DNA of 64,000 nucleotides from Basidiobolus meristosporus CBS 931.73 (lineage: Eukaryota > Basidiobolomycota > Basidiobolomycetes > Basidiobolales > Basidiobolaceae). The DNA lies in NCBI GenBank assembly GCA_002104905.1, contig MCFE01000026.1, positions 166,791-230,790 on the forward strand. The letters are read 5' to 3'. The notes below the pieces were generated by a model. The model ran no database searches. It saw nothing but the letters and a program-made list of their open reading frames with translations, and was not told the DNA's origin. The translations under genes were made by a program, and so were the position numbers. Below are positions 38,017 through 48,620 of the stretch, in pieces (positions within the stretch are counted from its first letter, which is position 1; every line of letters starts with the position of its first letter).

Positions 38017-38510
38017 AATAATAATGGTTCATCATCACTACTATAACGAATTTCCATCATACATCACTAGTGTGCCTAAGATCGAAAGCAATTCTCTTTA
38101 TTTTATATTTTGCCTTAAGTAATAAATATCTGAGTTTAAACGAGGCTCTTGAACATCGTTGATGTAACATGAAATCGAACATATCCGCCCATAGGCCGCA
38201 ATATGTGAATAGTCGAAATCTGATAACAAGAAAGACGTCAAATGTATACGCGGATTTTTCGGATAGTGAAGGTTAGTGCATGTGTAGTTATTTTACAAGC
38301 ATTGCTGTTTCCTACGTCACTAGATCGCATTTCAGAACAATGCTGATATCAATACCTAAACCAGCGGATTCAGCCTATTCGCTACCCTGAAACCATCAAC
38401 TTTAGCCCGCGTTAGAGTCACTAGGTAGTCACTATTCGAGGGTATATAAATGACTGGATACCAAGTCACTTATCTCCATCTCTCTTACTGATAATCCTAA
38501 ATCCTTAAAC
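38017..38510. other. Spacer between family copies F and G
   Basis: No gene supported; GGGTATATAAATG precedes copy G at about 38441. Confidence 0.4.
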
Positions 38511-39041
38511 ATGAAAATGCGCTGCAGATTCTCAGTGCTTCAAGTGCTGCTTATTGTGGCATTGGTCATATTGACCTCACATGCGCAAACATCCGAAAAT
38601 TCATCATCCACAACCTCCATCAGCGGATCCCCTCACACTGTACCTAGTGGAACTCGTGGGCCCTCTACCACATCTGGAAGACCAAAGTCATCGGTGAGTG
38701 CAAGCGGAAGCCAGCCACCAAGTTCATCAGGAGTTGACCCTGTTGTCACTACCATACCAAGTAGTGGTGTCATCAGCTCCATAAGCTCAGCAAGTGTCAA
38801 TACAAGCATTGGACCAACAACAACCTCTTCCTCAGCAATCACCTCATCTCTAACATCAGCTATCACTGGTGTATCCTCTATCACCAGCCCTAGTACAAGC
38901 CCAGTATCGTCGCATATTACCAGCGCCACTAGCCATCCCAGACCAACAGCCACACCTAGCGCTAGTGATCGCGCATACATTGGTACCGGCATAATAGGCT
39001 CTTTCATAATGGCATATGCCATTTGGCAGGTCAATTTATGA
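38511..39041 (+). CDS. Ser/Thr/Pro-rich GPI-anchored-type surface protein, copy G
   Basis: 176 aa, single exon, the most diverged member. It starts MKMRCRFSVLQVLLIVALVI, with cleavage expected after TSHA; the body is rich in Ser/Thr (ENSSSTTSISGSPHTVPSGT, then SASGSQPPSSSGVDPVVTTI). The tail after SASDRAY is hydrophobic (IGTGIIGSFIMAYAIWQVNL). It keeps the family's order of segments despite many substitutions, indicating purifying selection on architecture. It is the last gene of the plus-strand array. Confidence 0.78.
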   Translation: MKMRCRFSVLQVLLIVALVILTSHAQTSENSSSTTSISGSPHTVPSGTRGPSTTSGRPKSSVSASGSQPPSSSGVDPVVTTIPSSGVISSISSASVNTSIGPTTTSSSAITSSLTSAITGVSSITSPSTSPVSSHITSATSHPRPTATPSASDRAYIGTGIIGSFIMAYAIWQVNL

Positions 39042-40769
39042 ATCCACAACATCCAAATGACTTGACCTGAGTCAACTGGTGATTATCTGTTGCGAGAATA
39101 TACAGAAAAGCGCATTGATATCTAGCTCATTTGTGTACCAAATAATTGCTTGACATTCTTGACAATACGATAGATTATCTGGTCCCTTTTGCAATTTGCA
39201 TCATCCTGCCCTGATATTAATGCTCGGGAATATGCTATTTAGAAGAGCCAATGTCTTTGCATTCTAACGCCTTTGATTATTATATTATCAAATAAACGTA
39301 TTGAACCATCCACGACGGACCTTGTACTCAGATGTCGTGTGTTATGATTGGGTATGACTAAGCCATTGCTAAAAGAGCCGGTGTATTGATTGTTTCATTG
39401 ATAATGGGGAAGGGGTGAATACATTCCACTACCAAGGCACTAGTTTGGGGTTTCCTCATCGTGGCTACGGACGGGTGGTGTGTCCTGGTAACATTCCCCG
39501 CGTGCAATTCATGGAGTCAAGCATAGGTACGCCCACTTGAAAGTGAGGTTTCAGGAATCATGGCAGCTGTAGAGCCTAAATAGCAACGATTGTCATGCAT
39601 CCGCTTTGGGCTGACTACATCCTCCCAATGGCCTACGATAACACCTAAGCTGAGCAACTAGATTATCACGAGGGAGTCTCAGTGCATCTACTCAATCCCA
39701 AGTGTCATTGGACCAAGAATGGGAACCAGATAGTGGTACCTACAGTGTACAAGCAAAAAGTTGGTTACCGAACGGCCGACGAAGTGCCGTAAACAACCTT
39801 GGTAGAAACATCGAAATCTAACTACAGTACATACGTAGGACACTTGCTAGTCATCTATCATCACAATTAAATTGGATATTCTCAAGCGCACGCTATGTAT
39901 CATACATAGTCATCTGGTGAGAGCACGTGTTTGCTATATCTAGACAACAATGGTGTAGAAGAAAATGGTACGGTTGACCTTGCCCTCGCCCAAGAGTCGC
40001 TTGTGAAATATTTCATATTGCCAGAAAATATGTTATCCTTGAGAGTCGCTTCCAAGATATAAAAAGGCTGCTAGACAACAATCTGTCCTTGTGTAGGGCT
40101 TCTTTCTAGGCGGCAGTTATACTGTCGAGACGATCAACGTGGCACAGCAAGGATGATGGGTTCGTTTCATGCATTCCAGGATAAATAAAAATCATTTGTG
40201 TCATGAACCCTAGCCAGGTAGTGGCTAAACACATAGTACCATATCTGTCAACAGGGCAATGTTTCTCACCCATATGACGATTTTTCGAGCAGCTATTTTA
40301 GGCGAGTCTTTCCTTTCTAAGCGATCTTGGGGCCTTCACAGATCATATGGGTATTCTTTTGCACTGAATTGCCAAATGGTATTGTCCCATGTGCCCTAAG
40401 GATTTACCTAACAAGAAGTGAGCCAACAACCGTATATATTTATAATCGAGTCTAATTTACTACCGAGACAAAATTCGTGCAACTTGAGCGTATCTGGAAT
40501 CCATATCCGGTTTTATCACAACTTCCTTTGCAAAATATAAAGTGGTTCTGGGTCACAGCTCTCCCCATTTTTTTCCAACTGGGAATTCCTTCAAATAGTG
40601 AAAGCTTCAACGCTTCTGTTTACCTCGATTGTCATCCACAACCACTTCTCGTTTACTCCCAATTTTTTTGTATTCCTTGATTTTGTCCCTTTTACGCGTC
40701 ACTCACTTGCTGTTTATATTTTGATTTCATAAACGAGTATACATACTTCTCTACTCTTTTGTACACATC
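39042..40769. other. Gene-poor 1.7-kb region upstream of the bHLH gene
   Basis: No coding exon, tRNA or repeat could be supported. It probably holds the long 5' region of the bHLH factor; the last 150 bp are T-rich. Confidence 0.4.
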
Positions 40770-42131
40770 ATGCCGCCTCTTAATTATTACAAAGATCAAG
40801 TGGATTTTTCCTCTTATTTCTCCTATACGGGTAACAACGCAGCTACCCGGTTCTCTACTCCTTTCGATGTCGATAGTGTCAATGGTGATACCCACAGAAA
40901 AGGCTCACAAGTCCCCTCAGATCAGCCGCTCTTTTTGAACTTCACCGCTGATCTTAACCCTCAAAATGGAGGCAAGAAACAAAAAATGAAGAAAAAAAAT
41001 AGCTACAAAGTCAACGGGGTGAATATCTTGAACAGGAAAAGTTTAGATAGCTCCACCGCTCTTGAAAGGCTCCAGAAGAGGCGGGAGAACCATAATTCGG
41101 TCGAGAGGAAGAGGCGAGACAACATTAACGCTACGATCATGGAGATCTCGGAGCTTTTGCCAGGTGGTGTGTCCACCTCTTCGAAACCCAACAAAGGAAA
41201 TATTCTGAAGCTTGCTTCGAAATACATCAAGGTAATTAGCACCATACCTTCTAGAATCTCTTTCGGTATTAACACCTGATTATAGGAATTGAAACATGAA
41301 GTCAGATCATTGAAGAATGAAGTGAGAGTTCTGAAGGGTGAAGAGCCAGTGGAAGAGGAGCCAGACGAAGACCCTAAGGATATAAGGAAAAGAAAAACCA
41401 TCGACAACGAAAGCTCTGGTGAATCAGATGAGGATAATGATATTGGTGATCAGGATGAGCAAGAGATGGAAAATGATGAGGATACTCTTTCTTCTGCCGA
41501 ACCTTCACGTCAGGTATCCCCCGAAACAACCCCAGAGAATGATATACAAAGCGACGAACACAAGCAGCCCGAAGAAGTTAAGGACACTACAGAACCCAAA
41601 GCCATCTCCAAAGCTTGCGAAAAAGAAGTAAGCCCTGAGCCACAGGTGGCTGAAGTCGAGCAATCGAAGGGGTCCGACCTGAACAAAGACCATTCAGAGT
41701 TGGAGCCTGTGAAAGGAAGTACTAAACAATATCTGGAGTCTCCCGTGAGTAGCCAGGAATACTCGGATAATTTCAACACCCTTAATACTGCGGACAAATT
41801 GGCTAGCTACCCCATTCTTGGTGGAAGCAAACGCCAGCGTGCTGATAATTATGCTTTACCGGGGATGGGCCAATTTGCAATGATGGCAGCTCCCACGCTC
41901 TCTCATATGCATACATTCAACGCTGCACCTCGCCAGAGTGCACCTGCTAGCCCATTTGGCTTTCAGCTTCCTGGTCCTTCCCATCATGCAACTCCTACAC
42001 CACCACCAAACGACCAATCTCATTTTGTCAACCATATGGCTTCAGTGCCAAGCTACCAACCACATCCTCACGCAAGAGGACCTCCGAATATGATGTTCCG
42101 CGAATACAACGGCAATATAAATATGTACTAG
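40770..42131 (+). CDS. bHLH transcription factor (USF/Cbf1-like)
   Basis: 435 aa from exons 40770-41231 and 41286-42131; the intron is 54 bp. The basic region RRENHNSVERKRRDNINATI has the His-Glu-Arg residues of class B bHLH proteins that bind CACGTG or related E-boxes. Helix 1 continues MEISELLPGG, the loop is short, and helix 2 is KGNILKLASKYIKELKHEVR, followed by a short leucine-containing coil (SLKNEVRVLKG). The intron falls within helix 2. The C-terminal half is acidic (residues about 175-230), then Ser/Pro/His-rich and disordered, fitting an activation region. Targets unknown. Confidence 0.88.
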
Positions 42132-42295
42132 ACAACCACCTCCACCTTTATTTTCAATTTCTTCAAAACGGGTTACCCTCCAGACTGGTAGCCACAAGCT
42201 TATTGTTATTCCATGATAGAGATCGTTATCGTTTAGGTGTATGGTGATGATAATTAAATTAGTTGTTCAACCATCAATGTGGCAAACTAGGCAAA

Positions 42296-43661
42296 CTAGC
42301 ATAATCCTCCCTCCTCGATGGACTCGGGTTCGAAGGCTACCTCAACTGGATCTGATGCTGATTGCGTATGGTCAGGTACAGGGGCGGCAACCGCACCGCC
42401 GCCAGGGACTCTCAAATTCCTTGCGATGCGGGCAACCTACAATGGAAATGAGTATTGATCCAGACAAGCCGTCCGCCAAGACCAGTTACCTCGTTGTCTA
42501 AGAAGTTCACAATCCGACTCGAAGTGGCCTCCTGGAGCTTTTCTTGGTCGAAGTTTTGAAAGGCTTCAATGATATCCTGGGCTACGTGTGCCTCATCCCC
42601 AACACCAAAGCCACCTCTGCACGGTAAGGTTTAGCTTTCAAAGAAAGTCGCATATGAAGTGAGATCCCCTTACTGCATGAAGTTCGTGTATTGCTTGTTC
42701 GCCTCCACATCATCTCCCATTCCCAACAGTACGATAATGATGCTCAAATAAATTTTGTCCAGATTTGCGGTGATTCCCAAACTCTTGTTGATATCTGCCG
42801 ATTTCTGCAACATCTCAACGGCTTTTTCGAAGCTTTTGTTCCATTAGTAACTAGTTGCGGGCCGATGCTTAGGTGCTTACTTACCGACGATTCTTGAGGA
42901 GAATGGTGATGGTTTTGCGGAATGTATCGACGCCAAAACGTCCACGATCCTCGGATTCGTACAGATTGCATGAAGCGATGTACAGCTCCATGGATTGCTC
43001 AATATCGATGCTTTCAAGTGCTCTAAAGGGTTGATAATTTACATCAGATGAATCAGCTCTATAGCGGGTGCATCACAAGTCACTCACTTTCCACCTTTCT
43101 CTAGCATCTCGGCTGCGTTATCAGCAGAACCGTGGGCGTTGTACAAGTCGCTTGCCTTACGGTAGTATGCAGCGGCACGCTCCGGCTCTTTCATCTGAAT
43201 ATTCATGCTTGCTGCTGACTCGTACGCCTTGGCTGCCATGAAAAGTCTAGGTTGCTGTATTGAATACCTGCCAAATGTGGAGAGGAAACTGAAACCAACT
43301 CACGAATCGGCTTTGAATTGGGCATCGGCAGCTTTTAAGAAGGCCTCAGCTGCCTTCTCGTATGATCTGGCCGCTTTGAAACAAGAGGCTGGGAATGGGC
43401 CGGAACAAGAGGGCGGACAGGTGAATCTCGGCTGGATAAAGATGGATCCGAAGTCAACATCGCTTACCGGCTTTATCGTAGTATTGGCCCGCTATGTCCC
43501 AATCGGGTTTACGAAACCAACCCTTTGTGGCGCTAGAAGGAGAGTAATACTGTCAATTAAGGACCGTGCCTATATTCACGTTTGAAGCGACCCAAATAAA
43601 CGCACGCTTTATCCCCGGATTTCAAGAACTCCAGGCCTTCATTTATTCTTTGGGTGTCCAT
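42296..43661 (-). CDS. SNAP family protein, gamma-SNAP type
   Basis: Soluble NSF attachment protein working with NSF to disassemble SNARE complexes. Multi-exon. The N-terminus MDTQRINEGLEFLKSGDKA is followed by WFRKPDWDIAGQYYDKAA, AARSYEKAAEAFLKAADAQF and AAKAYESAASMNIQMKEPER, the repeating TPR-like helices of SNAPs. The C-terminal SRIVNFLDNEVARIARNLRV then PGGG matches gamma-SNAP (which has VVPGGG) rather than alpha-SNAP. It ends EEGGLC before the stop at 42296. Divergent from the Gemin7-like gene, with 235 bp between starts. Confidence 0.85.
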
Positions 43662-43896
43662 GGGCTAATGACTAACGGCAGGGGTGACTAAGGTAGTAGT
43701 TGTTCCGTTTGGTGAAGATAATGGCTGGTGAAATTCAACAAATCCCCTATTAAGGATATTCAAGTTCCAGTTTCCAACATCGATGACCTCAAAAATGAAT
43801 CACCACTCAAGGCGCTGATCGATCAACATTCACTAAACATACTGCAAACACCACACATTTTCCATATCATTCACCATCAAAATCACCAACACGAAC

Positions 43897-44199
43897 ATGG
43901 ACATGGAGTCGCAGGCATTATCCAAGTTGCGTGAACGAACCCTGCTCTTCTGGTTATCTGTAAGAAAGAGCCAGCCAGAAACGGAGTTTCACCTGTTCGA
44001 GAAGTAAGTTCCCAGTTAAGGTATCCGCGTCGTTCCTAACCCTTACACACCAACTAGAAATACGGCGAACGGTCAGCTTCAAGGTACTGACGCCGAAGAG
44101 CGGTATTTCCACGTCAAAAGCTTGCATACACCTGTGGGAGTATATCCGAATGTGCTGATTAGATCTACTGACGTCGAGTATTTGGAAATCAACCTTTAA
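43897..44199 (+). CDS. Gemin7-like SMN-complex subunit
   Basis: Small two-exon gene, 43897-44003 and 44058-44199, 82 aa, intron 54 bp with GTAAGT donor and CTAG acceptor. The protein starts MDMESQALSKLRERTLLFWL, continues ETEFHLFEKNTANGQLQGTD, and ends YFHVKSLHTPVGVYPNVLIR then STDVEYLEINL. The Sm-like fold signature LxTPxGVxxxxLIRxxDV is that of Gemin7 (human LQTPIGVQAEALLRCSDI). Gemin7 pairs with Gemin6 in the SMN complex that loads Sm cores on snRNAs. Gene finders relying on long ORFs would miss it. Confidence 0.7.
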
Positions 44200-44333
44200 C
44201 TTTATTACTATTCGGTTGGCCAAGAATTGAATTGGGCTTTCAAGGGCTGTTGCATAGGACAGAAGACAAGCCACAGGATGATCAAAAATAAATAGCTATA
44301 TACATGGAGGGTATCTGCTGAATCCACCACCGC

Positions 44334-47300
44334 TCAGCTCTGTTTTCGCTCATTTCGCAAAATCTGATCAAGTCTCTCTGACTTGGTGTTCTAGAAAAGG
44401 AGGGTTTAGAACATGCAAAGTGGCCTTTGTCTGTGCGTTCGCTCATGCAAATACTTACGTTGGCGTTGATCTGTGCGGTGAGTGCGCTGTTTTCGATCTC
44501 AAGACGTCTCAAGCTACTTCGCTGTTGAGTGACCTCGTTCGTCGCACGGACCAGCTGTCGCTTAAGCTCGTCTTTTGATCTTTCGATGGTGAGATGTAGG
44601 TCTCGCAGAGTCGAAAGCTCTCGTAGTAGGGTGGATTTATCCAGCTGTGAGTCAACAAGTGTCAACCTTAAAGATCAAATGCCTCGCAAACTAGATTCAT
44701 ATATTACCTCTGTGGAACGGAGTTGCTTCTCAGCTGAGGCCAAGGATACCATCAATTCTAAAAATAGATTAGCAAACGATCGTTTATATACTTGCAAAGG
44801 ATGCTCTTTACGTTCAGACTGTCGCTTGTATGCTTGGAGATCTACTTGATGCTGCTTGTAGTCAACAGAATGCTCATCTAACTGCTTTCTTAACGTTTGC
44901 AGCTGGCCATTGCACTCTGACAGCTCCTGTCTACAAACCTTTGGTTGAGCAGGGGGAGAGAATGTAGCTATGACGATCCGAGTTACCTCATTCTCTGGTT
45001 CTCTTCAATTGATTGCTTCAACGCGCGATCCAACTTTTCATGATCAATCGTCAGTCTTCTGTAGGATTCATTGAGTCGATTCTGGTCAATGTTCTGGGAA
45101 TGAATCAGCTCGTCCAATGCCGAATTCTGTTGCTCCTTTTCCTTGAGAGCCGAAGTGAGCCGTGACTTCTCTTTCTCCAGCTGGATGCAGCATTGTTAGC
45201 TTGGTGCATTACTAACAACGCAGTATTCGAGGAGGCGAGCCTACCATAGAGATGCTGTGACTTAATTGCTGGTTCTCCTGCTGAAGATCTGTCAAAGACC
45301 CCGATTGCTCCTGAACAAATGTAGATAAAGGAGTTACACAGTTGTGGAGGGTGCTCCATTGACAGTTGCCGAATTACCTTGTGCGTTTGACGCTCTTTAC
45401 GAAGCTCATCTGAAAGATCATGTACTTTGACTTGTAACGCTTGGATTCTCTCGGTCGTCTTACGTTCCGTGGAAGCATGCGAATCCTTGGCCTTAGCCAG
45501 TGATTCTTCCAAGGTCCGGATTTGATCTTTAAATAAAAAGCGACTGGTATCAACATCCATTGTATAGTTGCTCGGCCGCCACCTTAGCATCACGGTAGAG
45601 TACCTTCAAGCCTCCTACTTTCATGATGATTGACTTCATTCTATACATCATATTGGTTAGAAGAAACTCCACGACACAAGGCACCATGCAGTGAATTACT
45701 CGTTTCATTTCTGCACTGAGATGCTCAATTTGCAAACTCTTGTCTCGAATAGATTCTTCGAGTTGCTTTATCTGGGCTGCAAATGATGTGTTTTCTTGTT
45801 TGACGCGCTCCAACTCCTTAATTTGATCATTCAGATGGTTCGTGTCGTGATGGCTTCTGTAGTCATTCAAATCATCCTGTCGACTATAGCTTGACGAACC
45901 ATAGCTGCTTAACGAAGAGTTGGAGCCATTGTCATCGGAGCCAACTCGGACTTGTTTCTGCCAACAGTTAGTATCTTACTACTGGCGAGACGCCCAAAAT
46001 CGTCGCTACCTTGATTCTTTTCCGCACAGTACGTAGTTCCTTTGATGTCTGGTGGAGGGGGTTGTGAGCATAGCATCGCACAGTTTAAGAGCGGGAGGAG
46101 CATACTTGTTCATACAGCGCTTTGAGATTTTCTTTTTCAGTCATCAAGGTGTTCATATGGTCCTGGATACTCTTTAGTTGCTCCTCGAATTGCTTCATCG
46201 CAGAGATCAGGTCGGTGCGCTCCCTATTATTCGGAAATGATGAGCGCCATTTTCTAATTCGCAGGAATGGAAAAGCACGTACTTTTGAGTGCGTGATAAC
46301 TCTTTCGACGTGACTTCCGAGTTGGTCGTTAACTAGCAAAACGGTGCATTAGTGGCTAGTAATTGATGATTGGCGTCCATCTGAGTATTACTTGGTTGTT
46401 TTCCTGCTCCAAGGCTTTGATCCGAGTCATGAGCTCTTCTTCCTTGGGGTTTTCTTCGTTTTGCTGGCGTGACGTTTTCTCGGCACTGGCCTTTCGGGAT
46501 CCAAGTTCATCAGTGGCAAGTATCAAGACAGTCATGGTTTAACTTACTTTTTTGTGGAGTGCTCGCAAGTCCTTTTCTAATGCCATCTTTCTTACTTCTA
46601 AATTGTGCACCTTCAGGGTGAGATCTCGGATTTGCTGTGGATATCGTTGGCCGTTAGTGATACGATTAGGGTGGGAGATGGCATGATGTCACCTTTTCTA
46701 AACCTTTCTGTTGGGCTTCAAGTCGGCTTAATGGTTTAATGGGCTCCTTCTTATTTTCCGAAGGCTTTCCTAGGCTAAGAAGGTCATTCTGCAGGTGTTC
46801 TACTTCTTTTTTGGCTTCGGCTAGCTGAGCATGAAGGTCCTGTTGAACAGTCTCTGATTCTATATGATGCGAAGGGATGTTAAGGTGGATTTTGCATTGC
46901 TATTGATGCACCAAGGGCACATACCATTAAGTTTGGATTCCATATTCATCAGTGACTCTGTTGCTCTAAGAATGGTCTTCTCGATAACATCAAGACCTGA
47001 TTGTACGGAGGCGGAAGCATCCTGCAACCAGTAATTGGTAAATCAGTGTGCCATCTGGCTCGACCCAGCATACAACCTACATCTAGCCAATATTTTTAGA
47101 GAATTACAGCAAGTTGCAAGATGCGAACTGGTACTCCACTAACCTTTTCCTTCTTGGCCAGTTCCAAGTTGGTCTAGAAGATTCTCCAGCTTAACTAAGC
47201 TCTGCGATAGCATTCCCCGACCCTTTTTGAGATCATCGAGCCGGCTATTCTCATTGGTCTTTCCGTTCTTCTCTTGCATTAAATCCTGAGAAGCAAGTCA

Positions 47301-48363
47301 GTCCCTTTTCTAACTGGTGGCTTGTTCTGGTCTTTCTTACATGCTCCAACTCCATAATGTGTTCTTGAAGGCACTCGATCTGAAGCTCGAGTTGCGTTGT
47401 TTTCTCATCTTTCAATGCAGTGGAATTTCCATTATCCGATGTCAAGAATGATGCATCGGCCTTTTCCTTCTCCAAAGTGTTTCCAAGTCTTGTGATCTCT
47501 TGCTCGCGTACTTCGATCTGATTCCTTAGCACTGAAATAGTGTCCTGTAGCTCCCGGTTGTTTGATTGTATCCGAGATTTCTCTTGAATAAGTTGCTGTA
47601 TCCGTCTTTCGCTGAGTTGCATCAAATCTACCACATGTGGATCAACAGGGGCTGGCAATGGCGCCTTGAATTCGGAGGATTCTTTGTAGATCAAATCAGT
47701 CAGGCTATTCAGTAGGAAAAGAGAAGAGAGGCACTGTGTACCTATCTCAGACGTCAAAGCTATTCGCGCTGGATACATCGTCATGCCGGCTGATTTTTTC
47801 CCTAAACGCCGGGTTAGCGAATATCCATGCATCCCGCAAAGTGTAAACTGACCTAAAACTTTGTTGCGGATCAAGAAGTCTTCCAGCTTCTTCTGTTCAG
47901 CACGAGTCTTCTCACGCTCCTCCTGTAACTTCAGGTTGTATTGCGAGGTCATAAACCGAATGTTTTCCAATTCCACCTCGTGGTCTTTTTTCATACGATA
48001 TATTTCTCGTTGCATTTCCTCCCCCTTGTCGGCTCGATGCACTAGGTCACTATGAAGCTGGTTGTTTTCAGCAGTCAGTCTGGAAATCTCGTTTCGTAAA
48101 TTCCGAATCTAAGTTCATGGCTCACAGTTAAACATCGAGAGGACGAGTTATTTACGATACGCGGTAGCCTATACCTGGATTTCGCTTGTCTGAGTATCAA
48201 CTTCGGTTAACTGCTCTTGTAGAAGTTGGCAAGTCTCGGTGATGTGTGACAAATCCGCTAGAAGGTGTTGCACTAAGCTAGTACTATCCTGATTCAACCT
48301 CTCCTCATAACCTAGATTTCTCAGCTTTTCCACCAGCTCCTCATAGTCTTCATCCTTTACCAT
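44334..48363 (-). CDS. CEP135 / Bld10-like centriolar coiled-coil protein
   Basis: Long coiled-coil protein in many exons. The start MVKDEDYEELVEKLRNLGYE followed by SLVQHLLADLSHITETCQLL matches the conserved CEP135 N-terminus (human RKRLDQLGY ... LVEKLFSDLVHTTESL). In exon 47251-48042 the motif VDPHVVDLMQLSERRIQQLI followed by QIEVREQEITRLGNTLE matches the second conserved CEP135 block (PDDPYIADLLQVADNRIQEL; QIELREREIERLS). The rest is heptad coiled coil to the last exon, which ends LDQILRNERKQS. CEP135/Bld10 builds the cartwheel-to-microtubule link of centrioles. Most internal exons were seen as open coiled-coil segments; not every junction was traced. Confidence 0.75.
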
Positions 48364-48620
48364 CTTTACTACAGGGTCGACCTGTATTTCAAAGCGCTTA
48401 GAACTGTAAAGGTTATCGATATCCTGTGTTTACTTGTTCAATCTTTCGAATGTTCATTGGATTTGAGGATTATTTTGATTTTATCGGCTTAATAGCAATT
48501 GCTAATTTTAGGGTGCCATATGTGTTCCTCAAGCGAAACATATCTAATTCTTAGATTCAATTTTAACTAAATATATGCCAACTTACGTTAATCCAAAGTT
48601 GGAGGAATACACAGCCCACG

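Noticed and set aside
43205-43585. 126-aa plus-strand open frame
   Set aside because: Antisense to gamma-SNAP exons, which have clear family motifs and splice sites.
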